NCBI RefSeq assembly: GCF_001865015.1
Contig: NZ_MJGV01000046.1
Span: 407,426 to 471,425, forward strand
DNA: 64,000 nt
DNA from: Curtobacterium sp. MMLR14_010
Lineage (GTDB): Bacteria > Actinomycetota > Actinomycetes > Actinomycetales > Microbacteriaceae
Reading direction: 5' to 3'
Shown here: piece after piece, positions 45,516 through 53,586 of the stretch
Layout of the letters: each line of letters starts with the position of its first letter
Position numbering within the stretch: the stretch's first letter is position 1
Translations under genes and position numbers: made by a program
The notes under the pieces: generated by a model
What the model was told of the DNA's origin: nothing
Databases searched by the model: none
Seen by the model: the letters and a program-made list of their open reading frames with translations, nothing else

Positions 45516-45934
45516 ACATCGCCCTCACCTTCACCGTCGCGCCGTTCGGCCTCGAGCCGCTCTCCGCCTTCGTCCTGTCCCCGGTCGCGGACGCCGACGG
45601 CCTGTTCGCGCTGGTCGGCTCGGGCACCACCGGCACCGGGGTCGAGGACCCGCGGCTGTTCCTGCTCGACGCCGCGGTGCACCTGCCGTCGTACGCGCCG
45701 GAGCTCTCGGACGCGCAGGCCGCCTCCATCGGGCTGGACTCGGCCGCGGACGCGATGCTGCTCGTGGTGGCGAACGCCGGCGCCTCTGGCGGTGGTTCTG
45801 GTTCTGGTTCTGGTTCTGGCATGACCGTCAACCTGCTCGCGCCCGTGGTGGTCAACGCCCGCACGGGTGTCGGCGCCCAGTTCATCCTCGACGGACAGGA
45901 CCTGCCGCTCCGCGCCGAGCTCGTGCGCGGGTAG
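45512..45934 (+). CDS. fliW: FliW-like flagellar assembly factor with glycine/serine insert
   Basis: The 140-residue protein begins ALTFTVAPFGLEPLSAFVLS and has FLLDAAVHLPSY and VNLLAPVVVNARTGVGAQFI, the core pattern of FliW. FliW normally binds CsrA and flagellin to couple filament growth to translation. Here a GGGSGSGSGSG run (about residues 93-103), coded by four GGTTCT hexamers, interrupts a loop. No csrA is nearby, though the two are usually adjacent. It overlaps flgL by four bases. Confidence 0.8.
   Translation: MNIALTFTVAPFGLEPLSAFVLSPVADADGLFALVGSGTTGTGVEDPRLFLLDAAVHLPSYAPELSDAQAASIGLDSAADAMLLVVANAGASGGGSGSGSGSGMTVNLLAPVVVNARTGVGAQFILDGQDLPLRAELVRG
45794..45817 (+). repeat. Hexanucleotide microsatellite (GGTTCT x4) in fliW
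   Basis: Four exact GGTTCT units encode Gly-Ser repeats. The T-rich codons differ from the GC-biased codons around them. Slippage would change the loop length in steps of two residues without a frameshift. Confidence 0.9.
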
Positions 45935-46223
45935 CGCGGGGGCGGGCGGGCGCGGTGCTCGCCTCTCCAGGCCCCGGCCCCAGCCCCCCCCCCCCCGGCC
46001 CCGACTCGGAACGACAAACTCGCTGTCGTACGACATCGACGTTGTCGCCCGATGCTCCCACCGCGTGCTCCCCCACGGGTCCGCGACAAACTCGCTGTCG
46101 TACGACATCGACGTTGTCGCCCGTCCCGCCGCGCGCCTCCACCACAGCCTGGAGGCTCGGCTCGTCATCCACAGATGAGGCACGACCGCCTCGTAGTCGC
46201 CTTGGGAACGCGATCGTGGACCC
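45935..46223. other. Intergenic region with homopolymer and tandem palindromes
   Basis: After fliW there is a run of 13 Cs (45984-45996), then two 36-nt palindromes (46012 and 46084), then a lone half of repeat family 1 (GGAGGCTCGG at 46151-46160). No gene is supported. Confidence 0.7.
46012..46119. repeat. Two tandem 36-nt palindromes (repeat family 3)
   Basis: Copies at 46012-46047 and 46084-46119 are identical, and the identity continues four more bases (GCCCG side) in each. Each starts CGACAA, ends TTGTCG and has the perfect core TGTCGTACGACA, with three mismatched pairs between. The period is 72 bases. They would fold as strong hairpins in RNA from either strand. Confidence 0.85.
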
Positions 46224-47180
46224 ATGCATGAACGAGTTCTGGCCGTGCCGCTCATCCGGACCGCCGACCACGACAGCGCCGAACGGCGAGCACTGCAACG
46301 TCGTGCCCGACGCGGCGAACTCCACGTGGTCCGACCTGGCGTGTTCGCTCCCGTGGACGCTCTGGGTCAGCTCCTCCCGGAAGAGCACCACGTCCTCCTG
46401 GCCCGTGCATCAGCGCCGGTGATACGTCCTCCGCGGACCTACTCGCACGCGACCGCGGCGGCGATCCACGGACTGCCCTTCGTCGAACCGCCCCCGCGTC
46501 GCCTGCAGGTCAGGGACCCCCGTCGTACGCTTCCGGACTCGACGACGCTCCTGCTCGTGCGTCCAGGAGGTCGCACGACGCAGTCGAGTCGATGGAGTGG
46601 CCTGGAACCGACCTCGTCGACCACCTTCTGCGGCGCGTCGGTCACTTCGCTCGTGCGGACGCTGGTCGACGTCGCTGCCACAGCGCCTGCCATCGCCTCG
46701 GTGCCCATGATCGACGCAGCACTCGGCCGCCGGCTCGTCCTGCCGGAGATGCTGGTCGACGAGTTGTCCGCCGTCGATCCGAAGGAGCATGCCCGCGCCG
46801 ACCGGGCGGTCGCGATGGGGTCACCGCTGTCCGGCTCACCGGCGGAGTCGATCGGCCGTGTGCGCTTCCGCCAGGTGGGAGCGCCCGACCCCGTGCAGCA
46901 GCAGGAGTTCACCCGTCCTGGCGAGCGGCGCGTCGTCGTCGACTTCTGGTTCCCCGACCAGGGCGTCGTGGTCGAGGTCGACGGCCGCGCCAAGTACGAG
47001 GACCCCGCACTGCTGGGCGGCAGGACGACCGCCGACGCCCACTGGCAGGAGAAGCGGCGCGAGGACTTCCTCCGGTCGTTCCCCGAGGTCAGGTTCGTCG
47101 TCCGCTTCAGCTGGGCCGACCTGATGGACCTCGAGGCCGTCCGGGCAGCCCTCGTCCGTGTGGGCATCCCGTGCCGATGA
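46224..47180 (+). CDS. DUF559/Vsr-like endonuclease-domain protein
   Basis: The 318-residue protein has an N-terminal winged-helix-like part (ARRGELHVVRPGVFAPVDAL) similar to AbiEi-type DNA-binding regions. The C-terminal PD-(D/E)xK-type nuclease domain follows at about 205-318. Visible residues include Glu in SPAESIGRVRFRQ, Asp in VVDFWFPDQG, and the E-D-K set in VVVEVDGRAKYE. Such proteins are common single genes in Microbacteriaceae and their role is unknown. No toxin partner is next to it. Confidence 0.75.
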   Translation: MHERVLAVPLIRTADHDSAERRALQRRARRGELHVVRPGVFAPVDALGQLLPEEHHVLLARASAPVIRPPRTYSHATAAAIHGLPFVEPPPRRLQVRDPRRTLPDSTTLLLVRPGGRTTQSSRWSGLEPTSSTTFCGASVTSLVRTLVDVAATAPAIASVPMIDAALGRRLVLPEMLVDELSAVDPKEHARADRAVAMGSPLSGSPAESIGRVRFRQVGAPDPVQQQEFTRPGERRVVVDFWFPDQGVVVEVDGRAKYEDPALLGGRTTADAHWQEKRREDFLRSFPEVRFVVRFSWADLMDLEAVRAALVRVGIPCR

Positions 47181-47270
47181 CCAGCCGCAGTCGAGCGCGC
47201 ACGACGATGTGGAGCGCGTGTTCCGGCGCCGTCCAGCGAGCCCTCCGCCTGCTCGGCGTAGCGTGGCGGC

Positions 47271-48155
47271 ATGGCCCCGAAGCAGAACAACCGGTCGGAC
47301 CAGCGGGACCAGGCGATCATCCCCCTGCCCTCCGCGACGATCGACCAGACGAACCCCAAGCCCGACGTCCCCACCACCACCAAGGGCTGGGCCAAGATGC
47401 TCGACCGCGTGATCGACGTCCAGCGCCCCGTCGTGATCGCGCACGTCAACGCCGTGCGACGACGTCATCCGAACGCGTCACCCGCCGAGATCATCCAGAT
47501 CCTGGAGCGGCAGTACCTCGCGGCGGTGACGACCGGCGGCGCTGCGGTGGGTGCGAGTGCGGTGGTACCCGGCATCGGCATGGTCGCGAGCTTCGGCCTC
47601 AGCGGCGCGGAGACCATCGGCTTCCTCGAGACCACGGCGCTGTTCGCCCAGTCCGTGACCGAGGTCCACGGCATCGCCCTCGACGACCCGGAGCGTTCGC
47701 GCACCCTCGTCATGGCGATGATCCTCGGCGCACCGGGCACGCAGCTCATCAAGCAGCTCGCCGGCCAGGCAGCCGGTGGGCAGGTCCGCACGGCCTTCTG
47801 GGGCGAGATGGTGACGTCGTCGCTGCCCAAGCAGGCGGTCAGCGGGATCGGCAAGCAGATCCGCGACTCGTTCATCAAGCGCTTCGTGGCCCGGCAGGGC
47901 ACCTCGATGCTCGGGCGCGCGCTGCCCTTCGGCATCGGCGCAGCGGTCGGCGGGATCGGCAACCACGCGCTCGGGCGCAAGGTGATCCAGGCCTCGCGCG
48001 AGGGCTTCGGACTCCCGCCGACGCAGTTCCCGATGGTCCTCGACCAGAAGACCCCGAAGCAGCTCGGCCGCGCCCTCCCGTGGCGTCGGAAGGGCAAGCA
48101 GGACGACGCCGAGGACAGCGACGACCAGCAGCGGCGGTCCGGCACCGCGCTCTGA
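47271..48155 (+). CDS. EcsC-like protein
   Basis: The 294-residue protein has amphipathic/hydrophobic glycine-rich stretches: VTTGGAAVGASAVVPGIGMV and SFGLSGAETIGFLETTALFA. ALPFGIGAAVGGIGNHALGR follows further on, as in EcsC-family proteins. The charged C-terminus ends DDAEDSDDQQ. EcsC function is not well defined. TAGCGT (47259-47264) stands six bases before the ATG, another leaderless-type start. The family call is moderately sure. Confidence 0.65.
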   Translation: MAPKQNNRSDQRDQAIIPLPSATIDQTNPKPDVPTTTKGWAKMLDRVIDVQRPVVIAHVNAVRRRHPNASPAEIIQILERQYLAAVTTGGAAVGASAVVPGIGMVASFGLSGAETIGFLETTALFAQSVTEVHGIALDDPERSRTLVMAMILGAPGTQLIKQLAGQAAGGQVRTAFWGEMVTSSLPKQAVSGIGKQIRDSFIKRFVARQGTSMLGRALPFGIGAAVGGIGNHALGRKVIQASREGFGLPPTQFPMVLDQKTPKQLGRALPWRRKGKQDDAEDSDDQQRRSGTAL

Positions 48156-48168
48156 CCCCACCGCCGAC

Positions 48169-48212
48169 CGGACGGGAGGCTCGTGGCGACCCCGCCACGC
48201 GCCTCCCGTCCG
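48169..48212. repeat. Palindromic repeat family 1, copy 4
   Basis: CGGACGGGAGGC (48169-48180) and GCCTCCCGTCCG (48201-48212) are perfect arms. An inner GTGGCG/CGCCAC hairpin with a four-base loop completes the stem. It lies between two convergent genes (EcsC-like and ChaB-like). Confidence 0.85.
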
Positions 48213-48325
48213 CAATCAGGCCGGCACGACCGCCAGATCGGCAGTCACGTCGGGGGACCGCGCCTGCGGGCTCGCGGGCCGCGCCGGCGGAACCACGCCG
48301 TCAGCCCGGCAGAGCGGGAGCCCCC

Positions 48326-48718
48326 TCAGCGCCGCGCCTTCGCGGTCGCCCGCGCGTTCGCCTTCTTGATCGCCTCGACCAGCTCGTCCTTCGTCATGGA
48401 GGACCGCCCGCTGATCTCGAGCCGCTTCGAGACGTCCATCAGGTGCGCCTTCGACGCGTTGGCGTCAACGCCGTCCTCGGTCGTGCCGGAGCCCCTCGTC
48501 CCCGCCGCGCCGGAGTCCGACGGCCCGGAGGACTCCTTCTCCTCCCAGTGGTCGCCGACCTTCTCGTACTCGTGCTTGACGGCCGCGAAGGCAGTGCGGT
48601 GCGCCCGCTCCCCCTCGCCGTACGTCTCGTTCGCAGAGCCGAGCGTCTTCGCGTAGACCTCCTGCGCGTGCTCCGGCGACCGCTGCAGAGTGCTCGGGAT
48701 GTCGTCCTTCGCTGGCAT
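48326..48718 (-). CDS. ChaB-like protein with Rho-N-like C-terminus
   Basis: The 130-residue protein begins with the ChaB core IPSTLQRSPEHAQEVYAKTL and AHRTAFAAVKHEYEKVGDHW. The C-terminus, KAHLMDVSKRLEISGRSSMT followed by KDELVEAIKKANARA, resembles a SAP/Rho-N DNA- or RNA-binding helix pair. Fusions of this kind are small, basic and of unknown function. It is divergent from the aldo/keto reductase at 48795. Confidence 0.8.
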   Translation of the reverse strand: MPAKDDIPSTLQRSPEHAQEVYAKTLGSANETYGEGERAHRTAFAAVKHEYEKVGDHWEEKESSGPSDSGAAGTRGSGTTEDGVDANASKAHLMDVSKRLEISGRSSMTKDELVEAIKKANARATAKARR

Positions 48719-48794
48719 GTGTCCTCCTCGGTGTCCTGTCACCGGTACTCCCAGGGCCTGGCAGCCCTCGGAGAGCAGCGGGTAGACCAGACCC

Positions 48795-49766
48795 ATGGAC
48801 TACACACACCTCGGACGGACAGGGTTGTCGGTGTCACGAGCAGTGCTCGGCACCATGAACTTCGGACCGGAGACCAGCGAGGACGACTCGCACGCGATCA
48901 TGGACCGGGCCCACGAGCTCGGCGTGAACTTCTTCGACACCGCCAACGGCTACGGCGGCTCGGTGGGCAAGGGCGCCACCGAGGAGATCATCGGCCGCTG
49001 GTTCGCCAAGGGCGGTGGCCGCCGCGAGAAGACCGTGCTGGCCACGAAGGTCTACGGCGAGATGATCCAGTGGCCGAACGGCGGCAAGCTGTCGGCGTAC
49101 AACATCCGGCAGTCGCTGGACGCCAGCCTCCGTCGCCTGCAGACCGACCACATCGACCTCTTCCAGATGCACCACGTCGACCGGGACACCCCCTGGGACG
49201 AGATCTGGCAGGCCATGGAACTCGCCGTCGCCCAGGGCAAGGTGCTCTACGTCGGATCGTCGAACTTCGCCGGGTGGCACATCGCCCAGGCCCAAGAGGC
49301 CGCGAAGCACCGCAACTTCCTCGGCCTCGTCAGCGAGCAGTCGATCTACAACCTCGTCGTCCGGGACGTCGAGCGCGAGGTCCTGCCCGCAGCACGGCAG
49401 TACGGCCTCGGCCTGATCCCGTGGTCCCCGCTGCAGGGCGGCCTGCTCGGCGGCATCATCGAGAAGACCGAGCAGGGTTCACGTCGCCTCAGCGGCCGCA
49501 GCGCCGAGTACGTCGAGGGCCACCGCGACCAGCTCACCGCCTACGAGGCCTTCGCCAAGGAACTCGGCCACACCCCGGGCGAGCTCGCGCTGGCCTGGCT
49601 CCTGCACCAGCCCGGCGTGACCGCGCCGATCACCGGTCCGCGCACGATGGAGCAGTGGGAGTCGGCCGTCCGCGCGACGGACATCCGCCTCGACGACGCG
49701 GCGCTCGCGCGCCTCGACGAGCTGTTCCCCGGCCACAAGACGTCGCCGGAGGACTTCGCCTGGTGA
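48795..49766 (+). CDS. Aldo/keto reductase
   Basis: The 323-residue protein has GLSVSRAVLGTMNFG at the start. The catalytic Asp and Tyr are in FFDTANGYGGSVGKGATEEI, lysine in LATKVYGEM and histidine in FQMHHVDRDTPWDE. It is close to the YghZ/Kv-beta-like reductase group that uses NADPH. The substrate is unknown. Palindrome copy 5 separates it from the convergent phosphatase. Confidence 0.92.
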   Translation: MDYTHLGRTGLSVSRAVLGTMNFGPETSEDDSHAIMDRAHELGVNFFDTANGYGGSVGKGATEEIIGRWFAKGGGRREKTVLATKVYGEMIQWPNGGKLSAYNIRQSLDASLRRLQTDHIDLFQMHHVDRDTPWDEIWQAMELAVAQGKVLYVGSSNFAGWHIAQAQEAAKHRNFLGLVSEQSIYNLVVRDVEREVLPAARQYGLGLIPWSPLQGGLLGGIIEKTEQGSRRLSGRSAEYVEGHRDQLTAYEAFAKELGHTPGELALAWLLHQPGVTAPITGPRTMEQWESAVRATDIRLDDAALARLDELFPGHKTSPEDFAW

Positions 49767-49783
49767 CCTGAGCAACCCAGCCT

Positions 49784-49820
49784 GGAGGCCCGGTGCGCGT
49801 CCGACGCGCACCGGGCCTCC
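49784..49820. repeat. Palindromic repeat family 1, variant copy 5
   Basis: GGAGGCCCGGTGCGCGT and ACGCGCACCGGGCCTCC are perfect 17-base arms around a three-base loop. It lies between the converging aldo/keto reductase and phosphatase genes, so it would serve both as a terminator hairpin. Confidence 0.85.
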
Positions 49821-49840
49821 GCCATGTGGTCACCGAGGCG

Positions 49841-50494
49841 TCAGAGCGCAGCGACCTCGGCGTCGGTGAGACCGATGGCCAGGAGGTACGCGCGGACGCT
49901 CCCCCACCGCTGCTCGACGTGCCGGATGACGGTCGTCATGGTCTCGGGCACGCAGCGCTGTGCAATCGCGGTCGCCTCGCGGTCGGTGCTCACGGCGCGT
50001 TCGGCGGCGAAGCGGTCGACCAGCGCGGCACCACTCGCGGCGTAGTCGGTCCCGACGCGGGCGGGTGACGCTCCCCACAGCCGGGCGAGCAGTGCGCTGA
50101 CGATCCCGGTGCGGTCCTTCCCCGCCGAGCAGCACACGAGCACGTCCCCGTCGGCCGACCCGATCGTGCGCAGGGCCGCCGCGATGCCCGACGCATGCCG
50201 GTCGAGCCAGTCGACGTACTGGTCCTCGAGCTGGACGGCTCCGGCATCGGACTCGATCGTCGACGGGTCGAACAGCGGCACGTTCCGGTACCCGGGCTCG
50301 GTGGCGAGTGGGTGCACGACCGCGTGGACCTCGTCCTCGCGCCGGAGGTCGACCACGGCGACCAGTCCCGACGGGTAGGCCGATGCGGGGACCCCGGCGT
50401 CGGTACCCGCGCGGTACACCGTCCGCGGCCGGTCGTCCTGCAGCCCGGCGCCGCCGACCTCCCGCAGGTTGAGCACCCTCGACGACGTCGTCAC
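49841..50494 (-). CDS. Tyrosine/dual-specificity phosphatase (Y_phosphatase3 type)
   Basis: The 217-residue protein has the P-loop CCSAGKDRTGIVSALLARL, where C-x5-R is the catalytic site, near residue 130. RVLNLREVGG at the start and VVDLRREDEV carry the conserved NxRD-like region. Members act on phosphotyrosine or phosphoinositides, and LipA/MptpB-like enzymes belong here. The target is unknown. Confidence 0.85.
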   Translation of the reverse strand: MTTSSRVLNLREVGGAGLQDDRPRTVYRAGTDAGVPASAYPSGLVAVVDLRREDEVHAVVHPLATEPGYRNVPLFDPSTIESDAGAVQLEDQYVDWLDRHASGIAAALRTIGSADGDVLVCCSAGKDRTGIVSALLARLWGASPARVGTDYAASGAALVDRFAAERAVSTDREATAIAQRCVPETMTTVIRHVEQRWGSVRAYLLAIGLTDAEVAAL

Positions 50495-50517
50495 GCCCCC
50501 ACCCTGCCACGCACCGC

Positions 50518-50770
50518 ACCTCGCACCGTGCGCACTCGCTCAGCCCGTGCCCGCTTCCGCGCCCCGTGCGACCGCATGGACCGGCACGGAGTGGTCAACC
50601 TCGCACCACGCTCGACGAAACCCGCGCCGCCCGCCGCCCGCGCACGCCGCCCGCGCATGCCGCCCGCCGCCCCGCGGACCTCGCACCGTGCGCACTCGCT
50701 CAGCCCGTGCCCGCTTCCGCGCCCCGTGCGACCTCATGCGCCCGGACGGAGTGGTCAACCTCGCACCACG
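50518..50770. repeat. Repeat family 2, two 93-bp direct copies
   Basis: Copies at 50518-50610 and 50678-50770 begin ACCTCGCACCGTGCGCAC and end GTGGTCAACCTCGCACCACG. They differ at only a few bases in the middle. A related reverse copy is at 17213. The 67 bases between them are GC-rich simple sequence. No gene is supported in 50495-50874. Confidence 0.75.
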
Positions 50771-50829
50771 CGCGACGACCCCCACGCGCGACGACCCCCC
50801 ACGCGCCGACCCGCGCGCACCCACACACG

Positions 50830-50865
50830 CCGACGGCCCCCACGCCAGAGCGCAGGGGCCGTCGG
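50830..50865 (-). terminator. Hairpin terminator after amtB
   Basis: CCGACGGCCCC (50830-50840) and GGGGCCGTCGG (50855-50865) are perfect 11-base arms. It lies nine bases beyond the amtB stop. Confidence 0.75.
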
Positions 50866-50874
50866 AACCCGGAC

Positions 50875-52149
50875 CTACCGGACCGAGACCGGCGTGCTGT
50901 CCTCCTGGTCGTAGAGGACGTAGCCCTCTTCGCCGTGGACCGCGGTGTCGATGCCGGCGACCTCGTCCTCGGTCTTCACGCGGAAGCCGATCGTCTTCTC
51001 GATGACGAAGCCGATGATGAAGGCCAGCACGAACGAGTACGCACCGACGGCACCGGCGGCAGCGGCCTGCTTGCCGAGCTGCTCGAACGAGCCGGAGTAG
51101 ATCAGGCCGGTGTCGTTGGCGAAGAAGCCGAGGAACAGCGTGCCGAAGATGCCGCCGACCAGGTGCACGCCGACCACGTCGAGTGAGTCGTCGAAGCCGA
51201 GGCGGTACTTCCAGTCGATCGCGAAGCAGCAGACGATGCCGGCGAGGAAGCCGAGCACGATGCCCCACCCGGGCGTCAGGTTGGCGCAGGCAGGGGTGAT
51301 CGCGACGAGGCCGGTGACGGCACCCGAGGCGGCACCGACGGACGTGGCCTTGCCGTCGCGGAGCTTCTCGATGAGCAGCCAGCCGAGGATCGCGGCAGCC
51401 GGGGCGGCGAGCGTGTTCACCCAGGCGATGGAGGCGATGCCGTCAGCAGCACCCTCGGACCCGGCGTTGAAGCCGAACCAGCCGAACCACAGGATCGCGG
51501 CACCGAGGAGGACGAAGGGCGGGTTGTGCGGCTTGTGCGCGCCCTTGGCGAACCCGACGCGCTTGCCGAGGACGATCGCCAGCGCGAGACCCGCGGCACC
51601 GGCGTTGATGTGCACCGCGGTGCCGCCGGCGAAGTCGATGACGCCCCACGTGGCAGCCCAGCCCGAGGTGAGGTTGAAGACCCACGAGGCGACGGGGAAG
51701 TAGACGACCGTGACCCAGACGCCGGCGAAGACCATCCACGCGCCGAACTTGGCACGGTCGGCGATCGCACCGGAGATGAGCGCGACCGTGATGATCGCGA
51801 ACGTGGCCTGGAAGCCGACGAAGGCCATCGAGGGGTACGCGGCGTCGATCTTCGAGGCCTTGGCCTCCTCGAACGCCTGGCCGAGGCCGAGCTGGTTCCA
51901 GTCGATGCTGAAGAACCCGACGACGCCAGAGATCGCCGTGTGGTCACCGGGGTTGGCGAACGCGATCGCGTAGCCGTAGAGCACCCAGAGGACGCTCACG
52001 AGCGCGATCGCCCCGAACGACATCATCATCATGCTGATGACGGACTTGGCCTTCACCAGTCCGCCGTAGAAGAACGCCAGGCCTGGTGTCATGAACAACA
52101 CCAGTGCCGCCATCACCAACACGAACGTCGTGTTGCCCTGATCAAGCAT
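50875..52149 (-). CDS. amtB: Ammonium transporter
   Basis: The 424-residue protein has 11 membrane segments and Amt signatures: FFYGGLVKAKSVISMMMMSF, the twin pore histidines in AVHINAGAAGLALA and VVGVHLVGGIFGTLF, and GFNAGSE. The GAGAGGCGAG site precedes the ATG at 52149. It imports ammonium under nitrogen limitation. No glnK or glnD follows, unlike many actinobacterial amtB operons. A GlnR-type box lies upstream at 52254-52291. Confidence 0.95.
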   Translation of the reverse strand: MLDQGNTTFVLVMAALVLFMTPGLAFFYGGLVKAKSVISMMMMSFGAIALVSVLWVLYGYAIAFANPGDHTAISGVVGFFSIDWNQLGLGQAFEEAKASKIDAAYPSMAFVGFQATFAIITVALISGAIADRAKFGAWMVFAGVWVTVVYFPVASWVFNLTSGWAATWGVIDFAGGTAVHINAGAAGLALAIVLGKRVGFAKGAHKPHNPPFVLLGAAILWFGWFGFNAGSEGAADGIASIAWVNTLAAPAAAILGWLLIEKLRDGKATSVGAASGAVTGLVAITPACANLTPGWGIVLGFLAGIVCCFAIDWKYRLGFDDSLDVVGVHLVGGIFGTLFLGFFANDTGLIYSGSFEQLGKQAAAAGAVGAYSFVLAFIIGFVIEKTIGFRVKTEDEVAGIDTAVHGEEGYVLYDQEDSTPVSVR

Positions 52150-52253
52150 GTCTCGCCTCTCGGTTGCAGTGCGGTTTCCACGGCGGCGGTGCTTGCTGTG
52201 CAACGGGGACCGACCGTGTCCGCCTCGGGTAGGACCGAGTCTGGCGAGGTGGT

Positions 52254-52291
52254 GTTTCGCGGGGGAACGCTCCGTGTTTCGCGGGTGTAAC
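52254..52291 (-). promoter_or_regulatory. GlnR-type boxes upstream of amtB
   Basis: On the minus strand GTTAC-ACCCGC-GAAAC (52291-52276) fits the actinobacterial GlnR consensus gTnAC-n6-GaAAC exactly. A weaker second site with GAAAC follows at 52269-52254, 22 bases on. They lie about 105 to 140 bases before the amtB start, so nitrogen-dependent activation by GlnR is likely. Confidence 0.65.
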
Positions 52292-52320
52292 GCGATGCGC
52301 CGCCGTGTAAACGTCGTGTT

Positions 52321-52386
52321 ACCGGCAGGCAGGAAACGGCTCACCGGCAGGCAGGAAACGGCTCACCGGCCGGCAGGAAACGGCAC
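52321..52386. repeat. Three 22-bp tandem repeats upstream of amtB
   Basis: Units at 52321, 52343 and 52365 read ACCGGCAGGCAGGAAACGGC plus two bases. The third has one change in the centre. The unit length equals the centre-to-centre spacing of GlnR half-sites, and each unit holds a GAAAC, but no good GTnAC half. Confidence 0.85.
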
Positions 52387-52445
52387 CAGACCGGCCTGGA
52401 GGCTCCCCCGGACCCCGCCCCGCAGCCGTCCGGCGCGCAGGTGGC

Positions 52446-53492
52446 TCAGTCCAGCGCGCGGGTCAACGCGACCACGCGGCTCGCGGCACGCAGGTACTTC
52501 TTGCGGTACCCACCCTCGAGCATCGACTCGGGGTACACCTGGTCGAGCGGCGTCCCCGAGGCGACGATCCGCACCTGGCCGTCGTACAGCCGGTCGACCA
52601 GCGCCACCCAGCGCAGCGCGTCGGTCTGGTCGCGGAACTCGGCCACGTCGGTCAGCCCGACGGCGTCGAGCCCGTCGACCAGCGCGACGTACTTCGAGGG
52701 GTGCACCGATGCCAGGTGGGCCACGACGGACCGGAAGTCGTCCTGCGTGACGCGAGCAGGGCCTCCAGGCAGTTCCGCGGCCACGTCGGACACGACGCGA
52801 GCCGACTCGTCGACGGCCCGCCGACGGTAGTCGAGGCCGTCGATGCGCATGGTGTCGAACCGGTCGGACATCGCCTGGATCTCGCGGAGGAAGTCCTGCG
52901 CCGCGAAGCGCCCCTCGCCGAGCGCGCCAGGGGGCGTGTTCGACGTGGCGGCGAAGCGGGTGCCGGTGTCGCTGAGCTCCCGGATCATGCGCGTCATCAC
53001 CATGGTGTCGCCCGGGTCGTCGAGCTCGAACTCGTCGATGCACACCAGGGACGTGCCGCGGAGCAGGTCCACCGTGCCCTGGAAGCCGAGCGCACCGACG
53101 AGTGCGGTGTACTCGATGAACGTGCCGAAGGTCTTGCGCCCGGGCTCCGCGTGGTACGCCGCGGCGAGCAGGTGGGTCTTGCCGACGCCGAACCCGCCGT
53201 CGAGGTAGACCCCGGACGTCGTCGACGACTCCGTCGCTGCCGAGCGCCGGCGCCCGAACAGTCCGCGCTTCGCGGGCTCGGGCCGGGTGGCGACGAACGC
53301 GGCGACGGCGTCGCGGACGTCGGCCTGGGACGGGTAGTCCGTGTCCGGGCGGTAGGAGTCGAACGACGCGTCCGTGAACTGGGGCGGGGGCACCAGCGCC
53401 GCGGCCATCTGCTGCGGCGACACCTGCGGGTCACGGTCGACGAGGTGCTGTGGCAAGGAGGGCCTTCCGGGAAGGGAGTCGTGCGAGGTCAC
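52446..53492 (-). CDS. zapE: AFG1-like ATPase ZapE
   Basis: The 348-residue protein has Walker [12 protein letters not shown] (near residue 100) and Walker [35 protein letters not shown] follows with the ZapE-family spacing. It acts in cell division or protein quality control; the family links to the Z-ring. It is divergent from the rhodanese gene at 53587. Confidence 0.88.
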   Translation of the reverse strand: MTSHDSLPGRPSLPQHLVDRDPQVSPQQMAAALVPPPQFTDASFDSYRPDTDYPSQADVRDAVAAFVATRPEPAKRGLFGRRRSAATESSTTSGVYLDGGFGVGKTHLLAAAYHAEPGRKTFGTFIEYTALVGALGFQGTVDLLRGTSLVCIDEFELDDPGDTMVMTRMIRELSDTGTRFAATSNTPPGALGEGRFAAQDFLREIQAMSDRFDTMRIDGLDYRRRAVDESARVVSDVAAELPGGPARVTQDDFRSVVAHLASVHPSKYVALVDGLDAVGLTDVAEFRDQTDALRWVALVDRLYDGQVRIVASGTPLDQVYPESMLEGGYRKKYLRAASRVVALTRALD

Positions 53493-53586
53493 GTTGCACC
53501 GGGGTGACAGTACGTCCGCGTACCGTTGCTCCCGACGCCGAGCACCGATCCTAGTCCGGCGCCACCACGCTCAAGGAGGCCCCCCG

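Noticed and set aside
46084..46123. The 36-nt palindromes as att sites or IS ends
   Set aside because: They are direct copies with no transposase or integrase between or beside them, and each is itself symmetric.
46224..47180. A type IV toxin-antitoxin pair (AbiE-like)
   Set aside because: The N-terminal part resembles AbiEi, but no nucleotidyltransferase toxin gene is adjacent and the C-terminus looks like a nuclease.
50495..50874. Small basic proteins in the repeat region before amtB
   Set aside because: All frames are open here because of GC-rich simple sequence, and the candidates are only Arg/Pro/Ala with no conserved pattern.
52321..52386. Tandem 22-bp repeats as a CRISPR array
   Set aside because: There are no spacers between units, only three units, and no cas genes.
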